This document shows positions 36,234 to 44,307 of a DNA stretch of 64,000 nt, piece by piece. The stretch's first letter is position 1. Each line of letters begins with the position of its first letter. A program made the translations under genes and the position numbers. The notes beneath the pieces were generated by a model, which was not told the origin of the DNA, did not search any database, and worked only from the letters and a program-made list of their open reading frames with translations. Origin of the DNA: Arthrobacter_N sp051262515 (GTDB lineage: Bacteria; Actinomycetota; Actinomycetes; Actinomycetales; Micrococcaceae); NCBI RefSeq assembly GCF_051262515.1, contig NZ_JBIMER010000001.1, positions 186,001-250,000 of the forward strand, in the 5' to 3' direction.

Positions 36234-36884
36234 TCACGAGCGGCGGCGTCGGGGCAGCGCCGTCACGCCGGGCGGAAGCGGCGGGAGCCCGGCGAACGTG
36301 CACACCATGTCCATCCACGCCTCGAGGTGGGCGGTGACGTCCGGCGCGGACGGCGTCCACGACGCGCGCAGTTCGATGTCGATGGTCTCGGGGCGTTCTC
36401 CGAGACTGCCGAAGCTCTCGGACAGCACGCGAGTCGCGGTCCCGCCGGCCTGGGTGTGGCCGGCCGCGTGGTCGTCCAGGGCCTCGACCAGCCAGGTCCA
36501 CGCGACGGACCCGAGCATGGCGTCGTTGCCCATGTCCGCGTCCAGCTGGGCGCGGATGTAGGTGACGATCCTGAAGTTCCCCTGCCATACCGCGGAGCCG
36601 GCCGGGTCGTGGAGGAGGATGAAGCGCCCGGTCGCCAACTCGTCGTCGTTCTCGCCCGCGGCGGAATCGGCCAGGGCCGCGGCCGCCGGGCCGTGCGGGG
36701 GCCGGGCGAACGCCGCGGCCGGATCGAACACCTCGGCCGAGAGCGCCACGGCGAACGGCGCGAGCCGCGACGGTGCGGGTATCTCCTCTAGCCGGACCTC
36801 GGATCTGCCCTGCGCCCGCCGAAGCGAGGAGAGGGCGTTCATGAAGTCCGGCGGAACCGTTGAAAGGTCGCCAAGTGCGGTCAC
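36234..36884 (-). CDS. DUF3000 family protein
   Basis: A 216-residue soluble protein of the actinobacterial DUF3000 family (Rv2680-like). Recognisable stretches are LRRAQGRSEVRLEEIPAPSR, FAVALSAEV, TGRFILLHDPAGSAVWQGNF, RIVTYIRAQLD and MLGSVAWTWLVEALDDH. GTG 36884 gives the family start and has TAGACT exactly 7 nt upstream, so it is probably leaderless. The stop lies 22 nt before rnd. No biochemical function is established for the family; the constant pairing with RNase D suggests a role in RNA metabolism. Confidence 0.85.
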   Translation of the reverse strand: MTALGDLSTVPPDFMNALSSLRRAQGRSEVRLEEIPAPSRLAPFAVALSAEVFDPAAAFARPPHGPAAAALADSAAGENDDELATGRFILLHDPAGSAVWQGNFRIVTYIRAQLDADMGNDAMLGSVAWTWLVEALDDHAAGHTQAGGTATRVLSESFGSLGERPETIDIELRASWTPSAPDVTAHLEAWMDMVCTFAGLPPLPPGVTALPRRRRS

Positions 36885-36891
36885 GTTCCCG

Positions 36892-36897
36892 AGTCTA
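36892..36897 (-). promoter_or_regulatory. -10 box TAGACT for the leaderless DUF3000 gene
   Basis: On the minus strand TAGACT is followed by CGGGAAC (7 nt) and GTG 36884, with no Shine-Dalgarno. Confidence 0.55.
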
Positions 36898-36942
36898 GGA
36901 CGCGGGCGGCGGCCCCGTCCCGCGGCACGCCGGGGCAACGCT

Positions 36943-37998
36943 TCAGGCCGCGGACATTTCCCGTCGGATGGCGTCGACGAACGCGTCCACGTCCTCCTCG
37001 GTCGTGTCGAACGAGCACATCCAGCGCACCTCGGAGTTGGACGCGTCCCAATCGTAGAACCGGAACGTCTCGCGCACCCGGTCCGCGACGGCACGCGGCA
37101 GCTTCGCGAACACCGCGTTGGACTGCACGGGCTGGGTGACATCGACGCCGTCGATGTCCCGGACGGCCGCGTGCAGGCGGGCGGCCATGGCGTTGGCGTG
37201 CGACGCGGACCGCAGCCACAGGTCTCCGCCGTAGAGGGCGACGAACTGCGCGGAGAGGAAGCGCATCTTCGAGGACAGCTGCATGTTCATCTTCCGGAGG
37301 TACGTCAGGCCGGTGGATGCCTCGGGGTCGAGCACCACCACGGCCTCGCCGAACATCAGCCCGTTTTTGGTCCCTCCGAAGCTGAGGATGTCGACGCCGG
37401 CGTCGGACGTGAACGCGCCGAGCGGCTCGCCGAGCGCGGCCGCGGCGTTGGACAGCCGGGCACCGTCGACGTGGAGCCGCATGCCCAGCGAGTGGGCGTG
37501 GTCTGCGATGGCGCGGATCTCGGCGGCCGAGTAGACCGTGCCCAGCTCCGTGGACTGCGTGATGGACACGGCCAGCGGCTGGGCGCGGTGCTCGTCGCCC
37601 CACCCCCAGGCCTCGCGGTCGATGAGCTCGGGCGTCAGTTTTCCGTCGTCGGTCGGGACGGACAGGAGCTTCATGCCCCCGACCCGCTCCGGCGCGCCGT
37701 TCTCGTCGACGTTGATGTGCGCCGTCTGGGCGCACACCACCGCTCCCCAGCGCGGCAGCAGCGATTGCAGGGCGGTGACGTTCGCGCCCGTGCCGTTGAA
37801 GACAGGAAACGCTTCGGCGGATGCCCCGAAGTGGGTGCGCACCACGTCCTGCAGGCGCGCGGTGTATTCGTCCTCGCCATAGGAGATCTGGTGGCCGCCG
37901 TTGGCGTTGGCGAGGGCCTGGAGGATTTCCGGGTGGACGCCGGAGTAGTTGTCCGAGGCGAAGCCGCGGGTGGTGATGTCGTGCAGGGAGGTGCTCAC
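36943..37998 (-). CDS. Low-specificity L-threonine aldolase family PLP enzyme
   Basis: A 351-residue fold-type I PLP enzyme. The cofactor lysine is in DILSFGGTKNGLMFGEAVVV. ASDNYSGVHPEILQALANAN and YGEDEYTARLQ near the N-terminus and LHVDGARLSNAAAALG (PLP-ring Asp) complete the signature. Such enzymes cleave threonine or allo-threonine, or other beta-hydroxy amino acids, to glycine and an aldehyde. It is the last gene after DUF6421 and an SDR on the same strand (33-nt gap), which suggests that a specific hydroxy-amino acid or aldehyde, rather than threonine itself, may be the real substrate. Confidence 0.92.
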   Translation of the reverse strand: MSTSLHDITTRGFASDNYSGVHPEILQALANANGGHQISYGEDEYTARLQDVVRTHFGASAEAFPVFNGTGANVTALQSLLPRWGAVVCAQTAHINVDENGAPERVGGMKLLSVPTDDGKLTPELIDREAWGWGDEHRAQPLAVSITQSTELGTVYSAAEIRAIADHAHSLGMRLHVDGARLSNAAAALGEPLGAFTSDAGVDILSFGGTKNGLMFGEAVVVLDPEASTGLTYLRKMNMQLSSKMRFLSAQFVALYGGDLWLRSASHANAMAARLHAAVRDIDGVDVTQPVQSNAVFAKLPRAVADRVRETFRFYDWDASNSEVRWMCSFDTTEEDVDAFVDAIRREMSAA

Positions 37999-38031
37999 GT
38001 TAATCCTTGGTTCGGGGTCGGGCGGTGGGGA

Positions 38032-38808
38032 CTAGTTCTCGGCGTGGGGAACCGTGGGGGATTCCTCCGGGACCAGGTAGAGCCGGGCCCCGTTGACCAG
38101 CGCCGCGTCGGCCTCGAACAGGCCCACGACGGCGGTGCCGAAGTCGGCGACGTCCGTGAAGCCGTCGAAGGTCTTGTCCGGCTCCGCTCGGCGCGCGGCC
38201 TCGTCCACGAAGGCCTTGATGACGAAGGCCGCCGCGGCGGAGTGCTGCGGGACGGGCTCGGCGCTCTTGCCCGCCTGCGCCGCATTGAAACCGGCGGCCA
38301 CGGCGCGCGTCCACGCCTCCGCCGCTGCCTTGGCCGTCGCGTAGTTGGCCCCGGAGGCGGTCGGTCGGTCCACGGCCGTGGCGGAAACGATCGCTAGGCG
38401 CCCGCGGGGCGAGTGCGCAAGGTCGTCGTAGAAGGCTCGCGAGGTGTTGCGCAGGGTGGTCAGGACGTTCCGGTGCAGGAAGTCCCAATCGCCGTCGGAC
38501 TGCCCTGCGATGCCCTTGCCGCCGCGCCAGCCACCGACCAGGTGCACCAGCCCGTCGATCCTGCCGTGCGTGGCGTGGACGTCCGCGGCAAGCCGCGAGA
38601 CCGCCGGCGGGTCGGCGAGGTCGCAGACCAGGCGTCCGGCGGTGAACGGCAGTCGCCCATCCAGGCGCCCGGCATCGGTGCCGACCGCCAGGACCGTCGC
38701 TCCGGCGTCGTGCAGGGCATGGGCGGCCGCGACTCCGGCGGCACTGGTGGCACCGGCCACCAGGACCGTCGTGCCGCGCAGTCGGGAGGTTCCAGGCGCT
38801 TCCGTCAT
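38032..38808 (-). CDS. SDR-family NAD(P)-dependent oxidoreductase
   Basis: A 258-residue short-chain dehydrogenase. The cofactor motif is GTTVLVAGATSAAGVAAAHA, a variant of TGxxxGxG (AGATSAAG). Catalytic Ser is in RLAIVSATAVDRP and Tyr-Lys in ANYATAKAAAEAW; HLVGGW replaces the usual NNAG segment. ATG 38808 was chosen because it overlaps the DUF6421 stop (ATGA), indicating coupled translation. The substrate is unknown; the neighbours suggest an aldehyde or beta-hydroxy/keto pair linked to the aldolase. The missing canonical NNAG makes it a divergent SDR. Confidence 0.9.
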   Translation of the reverse strand: MTEAPGTSRLRGTTVLVAGATSAAGVAAAHALHDAGATVLAVGTDAGRLDGRLPFTAGRLVCDLADPPAVSRLAADVHATHGRIDGLVHLVGGWRGGKGIAGQSDGDWDFLHRNVLTTLRNTSRAFYDDLAHSPRGRLAIVSATAVDRPTASGANYATAKAAAEAWTRAVAAGFNAAQAGKSAEPVPQHSAAAAFVIKAFVDEAARRAEPDKTFDGFTDVADFGTAVVGLFEADAALVNGARLYLVPEESPTVPHAEN

Positions 38809-40202
38809 GCCGCCGAGTCTAGTTCGTGGGGAGCGGCGGTGCCCGTGATTCCCACGGTGGATTCGATGACCGGCTGCATTTTCCGGGACAGGGCCTCGTA
38901 GAACATGGACAGGGGGAATTCGTCGTCCATGACCTGGTTGGTCATCTCGCGCAGCGGTTCGGTCAACGGAAGGGCCGCTTTGCCAAGCGCCCAGACGGAG
39001 GCCGGGTGCGGCTCCACCGTCCCGGAGACGAGTTCGTAGGCGGCGATCCAGTGCGCCAGCTTGGGACGGTCGATGGAGCGCCAGTAGAGCCGGTCGATGG
39101 CCTCGCCGAGGGCGCTCACGACGTCGGGGACGTGGGCCCAGTCGATCGTGAGCCTGGTGTCGGTCCAGTGCAGGACGTGGTGCTGGTGCATCCACGCGAA
39201 CAGCAGCTGACCGCCAAGCCCGTCGTAGTTGCGCACGCGCGTGCCGGTGATGGCGAAGCGGAAGATGCGGTCGAAGATGATGGCGTACTGCACCAGTTTG
39301 GCGTGTCGGCGGGCGTCGTCCCCGGCCGTCTCGTCCGCCTCGATGCGCACGGACTCACGGAACGCCGTCAGGTCGCAGCGCAGCTCCTCGAGTGTGTAGA
39401 GGAAGAACGGCATCCGCTGCTTGATCATGAAAGGGTCGAAGGGCAGGTCACCGCGCATGTGGGTGCGGTCGTGGATGAGATCCCACATGATGAAGGTTTC
39501 CTCGGCCAGGGTCTGGTCCGTCAGGAGCTCGGCGGCGTCCCGTGGCAGGTCGAGGCGGGTAATGGACGCGGCCGCGTCGACGACGCGACGGTAGCGGGCG
39601 GCCTCGCGGTCCTGGAAGATGGCGCCCCAAGTGAACGCCGGTGTCTCGCGCAGGGACACGGATTCCGGGAAGAGGACCGCGGAATTGGTGTCGTAGCCCG
39701 GGGTGAAGTCGAGGAAACGCAGTGGGACGAACAGCTTGTTCGAGTAGGCGCCTGCCTCCAGCTCCGCGATGAAGTCGGGCCAGATGACCTGCACCAGAAC
39801 GGCCTCCACGTAGCGGTTCGACGATCCGTTCTGGGTGTACATGGGGAAAACGACGAGGTGGCGCAGTCCGTCGACGCGGTGCAGCTGGGGGCGGAACGCC
39901 ACCAGCGAGTCGAGGAAGTCCGGCACGCCGAAACCGCCGTCGGACCATTTCCGGAAGTCGCGGGCCAGCAGGTCCAGGTATTCGGCGTCGTGGGGGAAGG
40001 CCGGGGCTAGGTCCCCGATGGCGGCGACAATCGCGTCGGCCAGACCCGCAGCGAGAGCGAGGTCCGCGGGATCGGCCAGGGAGCCGTCCTTTGCCTGGAC
40101 CGTTTGGAAGCGGGTGGCCGCGGACTTGAGCGCCAGCCAGCTGGGGTGGGAGACCAGGGCGGCGGAATCCGTGGCCGCTGCGGCGATGGCGGTCTGGGTC
40201 AT
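38805..40202 (-). CDS. DUF6421 family protein (uncharacterised, possible metal site)
   Basis: A 465-residue soluble protein of a family I recall as DUF6421, present in Streptomyces and Micrococcales. It has no signal or membrane segment. The most distinctive segment is WDLIHDRTHMRGDLPFDPF (His244, Asp245, His248), followed by FLYTLEELRCDLTAF with Glu272/Glu273 and Asp277. Together these could make an H-x3-H...E metal site, but this is only a pattern. An earlier block is LVVFPMYTQNGSSNRYVEAV. It heads the operon DUF6421-SDR-threonine aldolase. The AT-rich region upstream contains palindromes, unlike the rest of the window. No function is known. Confidence 0.88.
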   Translation of the reverse strand: MTQTAIAAAATDSAALVSHPSWLALKSAATRFQTVQAKDGSLADPADLALAAGLADAIVAAIGDLAPAFPHDAEYLDLLARDFRKWSDGGFGVPDFLDSLVAFRPQLHRVDGLRHLVVFPMYTQNGSSNRYVEAVLVQVIWPDFIAELEAGAYSNKLFVPLRFLDFTPGYDTNSAVLFPESVSLRETPAFTWGAIFQDREAARYRRVVDAAASITRLDLPRDAAELLTDQTLAEETFIMWDLIHDRTHMRGDLPFDPFMIKQRMPFFLYTLEELRCDLTAFRESVRIEADETAGDDARRHAKLVQYAIIFDRIFRFAITGTRVRNYDGLGGQLLFAWMHQHHVLHWTDTRLTIDWAHVPDVVSALGEAIDRLYWRSIDRPKLAHWIAAYELVSGTVEPHPASVWALGKAALPLTEPLREMTNQVMDDEFPLSMFYEALSRKMQPVIESTVGITGTAAPHELDSAA

Positions 40203-40287
40203 GACGGTGCACCTTCTTTCCGGGGATGCCGTTCGGGGAACGGCGGCTACTGGGTTATGGCCCCAGCGTAGCTTTTGGAAAGAATCG

Positions 40288-40332
40288 CTGATTGAAAATC
40301 AGGCTAAGCGTAAGTAAATTGATTGCTTGCGC
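40288..40332. promoter_or_regulatory. AT-rich operator region of the DUF6421 operon
   Basis: A perfect 15-bp palindrome CTGATT-GAA-AATCAG (40288-40302) is followed by imperfect arms GCGTAAG (40308-40314) and CTTGCGC (40326-40332). The stretch 40270-40325 is conspicuously A/T-rich for this genome. TACGCT on the minus strand near 40266 could be the -10. Confidence 0.5.
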
Positions 40333-40384
40333 TCGCGGTGTCCGGACCCAGCCCCAGCAGGGGCGGGGAACGGGCGCGGTGCCG

Positions 40385-40822
40385 TTATTCCGCGCCGGCC
40401 GCCCGGAGAGTCAGCGACACGGAATTGATGCAGTAGCGCTGGTCCGTGGGGTTGCCGTAGCCCTCGCCCTCGAAGACGTGGCCGAGGTGGGAATCGCAGT
40501 TCGCGCACCGGACCTCGATGCGCTCCATGCCCAACTCGGTGTCCCGCAGGTAGCGGACCCGTTCCTCCGCCAGTGGCGCCCAGAAGGACGGCCAACCGCA
40601 ATGCGCATCGAATTTCCGCTCGCTCTCGAAAAGCTCGGATCCGCACGCCCGGCAGGCATAGACGCCCTCGTCGCGGCTGTCCCAATACCGCCCCGTGAAC
40701 GGACGCTCGGTCCCGGCCTGGCGCAGGACGCGGTACTCCTCCGCGGAGAGTTCCTTGCGCCACTCCTCATCTGGCTTGGAGACGGGGAAGGGACTCTGGG
40801 TGCTTTCGTCGTTGTTGCTCAC
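40385..40822 (-). CDS. msrB: Peptide-methionine (R)-S-oxide reductase
   Basis: A 145-residue MsrB. Zinc-binding pairs are CRACGSELF and VRCANCDSHLGHVF; the catalytic Cys is in RYCINSVSLTL. GERPFTGRYWDSRDEGVY-type sequence near residue 40 and the FDAHCGWPSFW block are canonical. It repairs methionine-R-sulfoxide in cytosolic proteins. GTG 40822 gives VSNNDESTQSPFPVSKPD, matching homologues; upstream in-frame codons encode low-complexity sequence. It is divergent from the alpha/beta hydrolase. Confidence 0.94.
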   Translation of the reverse strand: MSNNDESTQSPFPVSKPDEEWRKELSAEEYRVLRQAGTERPFTGRYWDSRDEGVYACRACGSELFESERKFDAHCGWPSFWAPLAEERVRYLRDTELGMERIEVRCANCDSHLGHVFEGEGYGNPTDQRYCINSVSLTLRAAGAE

Positions 40823-40932
40823 GTGGTGGACAACGAACGAGGCGCCCGCTCCATTCCCGGCGGGTCCGCCCGCGCGGCCCCCGCTCGGAGGGGCGGTTGG
40901 CCGTGCGGGCGCGATGTTGCGATGATGGGCCC

Positions 40933-42204
40933 ATGCGCATCGACACGGCATCCCACCTTTCCCACGGCGGAGCACGGGCGCCCATGCTCCGCTGGGGACT
41001 CCTCGGCGCCGGAGTCGGCCTCGGGGCAGGGTCACTCCTGGCCGGAAGCGTGTCCGCGCTCGCCGGATACTTCGCCCGCCAGGTCGTCACCCCCTCGCGG
41101 GCACACGCGGAGGACGTGGCCATCCTGGCCGTGGTCCAGACGCCGTCGGGGCTCGAGGTCATTCTTCCGGCGACCGCTCAGACCACGGTCGCCGGAACCT
41201 ATTCGCTCTTCTTCGACGGCGGACGGGGACATGCGCGCATCGGCGGCATCACCTCGTTCACGCCGGCCGAGGGCACCATCGCACGACGCGTCGAACACGT
41301 CTATTCGGGCAATCTGGCCACGGCGGTCCGCGGCCGTTGGTCCGGCGTCGTCTATTCGGCGCCCTCGGACGTTGGATTCGAGGCGACCGACGTCGATGTC
41401 GCGGTCGAAGCGGGGTCCGCACCCGCGTGGCTGGTTCCGGGCACGCACCGCGCCGGCACCTGGGCCGTGATGGTCCACGGCCGGGGCGCGGACCGGACCG
41501 AGGCGCTACGGGCCATCCCCGCTGTCGTCGGGCAGGGCCTGACGGCCATGCTCGTTTCCTACCGGAACGACGGCCTGGCCCCGGCCGCCACGGACAAGCG
41601 CTATGGGCTCGGCACCACGGAATGGCGCGATGTGGAAGCGGCCATCGACTATGCACTCGCCCACGGCGCGCGCGACATCGTGCTGTTCGGCTGGTCCATG
41701 GGTGGCGCCATCGCCCTTCAAGTGGCCGACAAGTCCCGCCATCGGCGGCGCATCCAGGCGCTGGTCCTCGACGGCCCGGTCGTGGACTGGATCGACGTCC
41801 TGGGCCACCACGCGCGCGTGAACCGGATCCCGGCGTCCGTCGGCCGCCTGGGCCAATGGATGTTGTCCAACGGCGCGGGACGCCGGATCACCGGACTGGC
41901 CGCGCCGGTCAACCTCAAGGATCTCAACTGGGTGTCCAGGGCGGACCACCTGCGCGTCCCCACGCTGATCCTGCACAGCGAGGACGACGACTTCGTGCCC
42001 GTTGGACCCTCCGCTGAAATCGCGGAGCTCAACCCGGCCATGGTCACGTTCGTCCGCTTCACTCAGGCGCGCCACACCCACGAGTGGAACGTCGATCCCG
42101 ACCGCTGGGAGTTGACGGTTGCCCACTGGCTCAGTGGCGTGATGGACGCGCCGCATCCGGGCGGCGCCCCACTACCGCCTTCGGCTGAGCGCCCCGAGCG
42201 GTAA
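40933..42204 (+). CDS. Alpha/beta hydrolase with N-terminal membrane segment
   Basis: A 423-residue hydrolase. A hydrophobic segment at about residues 18-45 (LLGAGVGLGAGSLLAGSVSA) looks like a signal anchor. A beta-rich N-terminal domain (50-165) precedes the catalytic domain: WAVMVHGRGADRTEAL (oxyanion strand), nucleophile Ser in IVLFGWSMGGAIALQ, Asp in LHSEDDDFVP and His in QARHTHEWN. Similar actinobacterial proteins are annotated as S9-type peptidases or lipase-like hydrolases. The substrate is unknown. ATG 40933 was chosen over an upstream in-frame GCG-rich extension starting at 40897. Confidence 0.85.
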   Translation: MRIDTASHLSHGGARAPMLRWGLLGAGVGLGAGSLLAGSVSALAGYFARQVVTPSRAHAEDVAILAVVQTPSGLEVILPATAQTTVAGTYSLFFDGGRGHARIGGITSFTPAEGTIARRVEHVYSGNLATAVRGRWSGVVYSAPSDVGFEATDVDVAVEAGSAPAWLVPGTHRAGTWAVMVHGRGADRTEALRAIPAVVGQGLTAMLVSYRNDGLAPAATDKRYGLGTTEWRDVEAAIDYALAHGARDIVLFGWSMGGAIALQVADKSRHRRRIQALVLDGPVVDWIDVLGHHARVNRIPASVGRLGQWMLSNGAGRRITGLAAPVNLKDLNWVSRADHLRVPTLILHSEDDDFVPVGPSAEIAELNPAMVTFVRFTQARHTHEWNVDPDRWELTVAHWLSGVMDAPHPGGAPLPPSAERPER

Positions 42205-42217
42205 CGCCGGGGAATCC

Positions 42218-42721
42218 TCAGCGGGAGGCGATCGGCGCCGTGGACCCCGACGAGAGGGCCAGCAGGGTGGCGGGCGATAGCTCGATTTCCAGCCCCCGGC
42301 GCCCTCCGGAGACGAACACCGTGGCGTGCGTCAGCACGGATTCGTCGACGACGGTCGGACTGGCGTGCCGCTGCCCGAGCGGGGAGATGCCGCCGCGGAC
42401 ATAGCCGGTGCGTCGCTCCGCGACGGCGGGTTCGGCCATCTCCACCTTCTTGACGCCGAGTGCTGCGGCCAGTGCCTTGAGGTCCAGTGTCCCGTCGACC
42501 GGCACGACGCCGACGGCCAGCGCCGATGCACCCGTGACGACGAGGAGGGTCTTGAAGACCCGGGCCGGGGACACCCCGAGCGCAGCCGCGGCCTCGGGGC
42601 CGAAGGCGGCGTCGCCGGAAGCGGAATAGTGGCGCAGGGCGTACCGGGCGCAGGCCGCGTCCAGCGCCGAGATGGCGGGCGTGCCGCCATGGTGTCCTGC
42701 CGGAGCGTGTCTTTTGGCCAC
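42218..42721 (-). CDS. YbaK/EbsC-type aminoacyl-tRNA deacylase
   Basis: A 167-residue single-domain trans-editing protein. VFKTLLVVTG (substrate Lys), KALAAALGVKKVEMA and the glycine-rich TGYVRGGISPLGQRH are the YbaK signature. These enzymes hydrolyse Cys-tRNA-Pro and related mischarged tRNAs. GTG 42721 was chosen because GAGGGG lies 10 nt upstream; a TTG at 42730 would leave no room for that site. It follows the SufE gene on the same strand after 24 nt and probably shares its transcript. Confidence 0.9.
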   Translation of the reverse strand: MAKRHAPAGHHGGTPAISALDAACARYALRHYSASGDAAFGPEAAAALGVSPARVFKTLLVVTGASALAVGVVPVDGTLDLKALAAALGVKKVEMAEPAVAERRTGYVRGGISPLGQRHASPTVVDESVLTHATVFVSGGRRGLEIELSPATLLALSSGSTAPIASR

Positions 42722-42745
42722 GTCGGACAACCGCCCCTCGGCGTC

Positions 42746-43195
42746 TTAGAGGACGGGGCCCACGGCCTCGCGGACCTGCCGTTTGATCCGGCCCAGCATT
42801 GCCGTCATGCCGCGCATCCGCAAAGGGGTGATGGCCCGCGTCAGGCCCAGCTGGTTGGGCATGTCGTCGGGCACCGCGAGGACGTCGGCGGCCGGCAGGC
42901 CGTCCAGCCCCTTGTGCAGGACGCCGGCGAACCCGCGCGTGGTTGGAGCCTCGCGCGGGGCAGAGAAGAAGAGGCTCACCGGTCGGTCGGGACCGTCTCC
43001 CACCTCCAGGGTCAGGAAGATGGGGGACTGGCACTCCACCACCTGTTCGAGCAGCTCGGGGTGGTCCGACAGCCGCGCGGGCAACTCGGGGAGATTGTCC
43101 GAGAATTCGAGCAGGAGCTCGAGTCGTTCGGGCTCGGCCAGGGCGGAGAAATCGTCGACGATCTCCGCGAGGGCCGCGGGCAGGGCGCTATCCAT
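42746..43195 (-). CDS. SufE-family sulfur acceptor protein
   Basis: A 149-residue SufE-like protein. The sulfur-carrying Cys is in QVVECQSPIFLTLEV (ECQS motif), preceded by LPELPARLSDHPE and followed by TTRGFAGVLHKGL. SufE accepts persulfide sulfur and hands it on for Fe-S cluster assembly or related uses. The start ATG 43195 overlaps the end of the rhodanese gene by 8 nt, so a sulfurtransferase-SufE relay is implied. The suf operon itself is not in the window. Confidence 0.92.
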   Translation of the reverse strand: MDSALPAALAEIVDDFSALAEPERLELLLEFSDNLPELPARLSDHPELLEQVVECQSPIFLTLEVGDGPDRPVSLFFSAPREAPTTRGFAGVLHKGLDGLPAADVLAVPDDMPNQLGLTRAITPLRMRGMTAMLGRIKRQVREAVGPVL

Positions 43196-44105
43196 GCTGG
43201 GACACCCGGGCCGCGGGCGCGCTGCCGGCGTCGGCTCCCTTGACGATGGGGACACGCACGGCGTTGCCCCATTCGGTCCAAGAGCCGTCGTAGTTGCGCA
43301 CCGTCTCGAAGCCCAGCAGGTACTTGAGCACAAACCACGTGTGGCTCGAGCGCTCGCCGATCCGGCAGTAGGCCACCACGTTGTCCCCGGGCTTCAGGCC
43401 AGCCTCGTCCAGATAGATCTCCTCCAGCTCCGCGCGGGTCCGGAACGATCCGTCTTCGGCAGCGGCGCGCGCCCACGGCACGGAGGCCGCCGACGGGATG
43501 TGCCCGCCGCGCAGCGCACCCTCCTCGGGGTAGGCGGGCATGTGGGTCCGCTCACCGGTGTATTCGTCGGGGGAACGGACATCGATCATGGGGTTGCCGA
43601 AGTGCTCGAGGACATCCGGCAGGAACGCGCGGATCGGCGCGTCGTTGCGTTCGGCCACAGGGTAGTCGATGCGGGAGGGGGCGGGCTTCTCACGGGTCAG
43701 CTCCCGACCCTCGGAGATCCACTTGTCGCGTCCTCCGTCCAGCAGCCGCACATCCTCGTGGCCGAACAGCGTGAAGACCCAGAGTGCGTACGCCGCCCAC
43801 CAGTTGCTCTTGTCGCCGTAGATGACGACCGTCGTGTCCCGGGTGATGCCGCGCGAGCCCAGAAGTTCCGCGAACTGCTCGCCCTGCACGAAGTCGCGCG
43901 TCACCTCGTCGTTCAGGTCGGTGTGCCAGTCGATCTTCAGGGCACCGGGGATATGGCCCGTCGCATAGAGCAGGACGTCCTCGTCCGACTCGAGCACCAC
44001 GAGCGATTCGTCGCCGAGGTGCGCGGCCAGCCATTCCGTGGAGACCAGGCGCTCGGGGTGTGCGTAGTCGGAGAACTTGGGGTTGCTGTCTACTGCGATT
44101 GGCAT
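43188..44105 (-). CDS. sseA: Two-domain rhodanese: thiosulfate/3-mercaptopyruvate sulfurtransferase
   Basis: A 305-residue sulfurtransferase with tandem rhodanese domains. The inactive N-terminal domain has DWHTDLNDEVTRDFVQGEQF and VVIYGDKSNWWAAYALWVF. The active one carries MIDVRSPDEYTGER, LRGGHIPSAASVPW and the catalytic loop VAYCRIGERSSHTWFVL (CRIGERS). That loop is closer to the thiosulfate type (CRxGxR) than to the mercaptopyruvate type (CGSGVT). ATG 44105 was chosen since AGAGG lies 6 nt before it; ATG 44111 is in frame but adjoins the ribosome site. Its end overlaps sufE by 8 nt. Confidence 0.94.
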   Translation of the reverse strand: MPIAVDSNPKFSDYAHPERLVSTEWLAAHLGDESLVVLESDEDVLLYATGHIPGALKIDWHTDLNDEVTRDFVQGEQFAELLGSRGITRDTTVVIYGDKSNWWAAYALWVFTLFGHEDVRLLDGGRDKWISEGRELTREKPAPSRIDYPVAERNDAPIRAFLPDVLEHFGNPMIDVRSPDEYTGERTHMPAYPEEGALRGGHIPSAASVPWARAAAEDGSFRTRAELEEIYLDEAGLKPGDNVVAYCRIGERSSHTWFVLKYLLGFETVRNYDGSWTEWGNAVRVPIVKGADAGSAPAARVSQHG

Positions 44106-44247
44106 GTCCATCCTCTGTTCGTTCGGGAAGTCGTCCTGCCGTTCAGCCTATCGGGATGGCCCGGTGCCGGACCGGCATCGGAGCCATCGGGTGCCACATT
44201 TCGCCGATGGCTTGATGCGTTACGTCGGGACGGCTCGAAGCGGGGCG

Positions 44248-44253
44248 TAAAAT
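44248..44253 (+). promoter_or_regulatory. -10 box TAAAAT of zapE
   Basis: TAAAAT lies 55 nt before GTG 44308, and an AAGGA ribosome site lies closer to the gene, so zapE has a conventional leader. Confidence 0.4.
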
Positions 44254-44307
44254 CGCTGTGGCGCTCCGAGTGCGCCGCAACCGACACCTAAGGAACCAAC
44301 GCACCCC

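Noticed and set aside
40897..40932. Longer N-terminus of the alpha/beta hydrolase
   Set aside because: The extra residues (MAVRARCCDDGP) show no conservation-like pattern, and the hydrophobic anchor is complete from ATG 40933.
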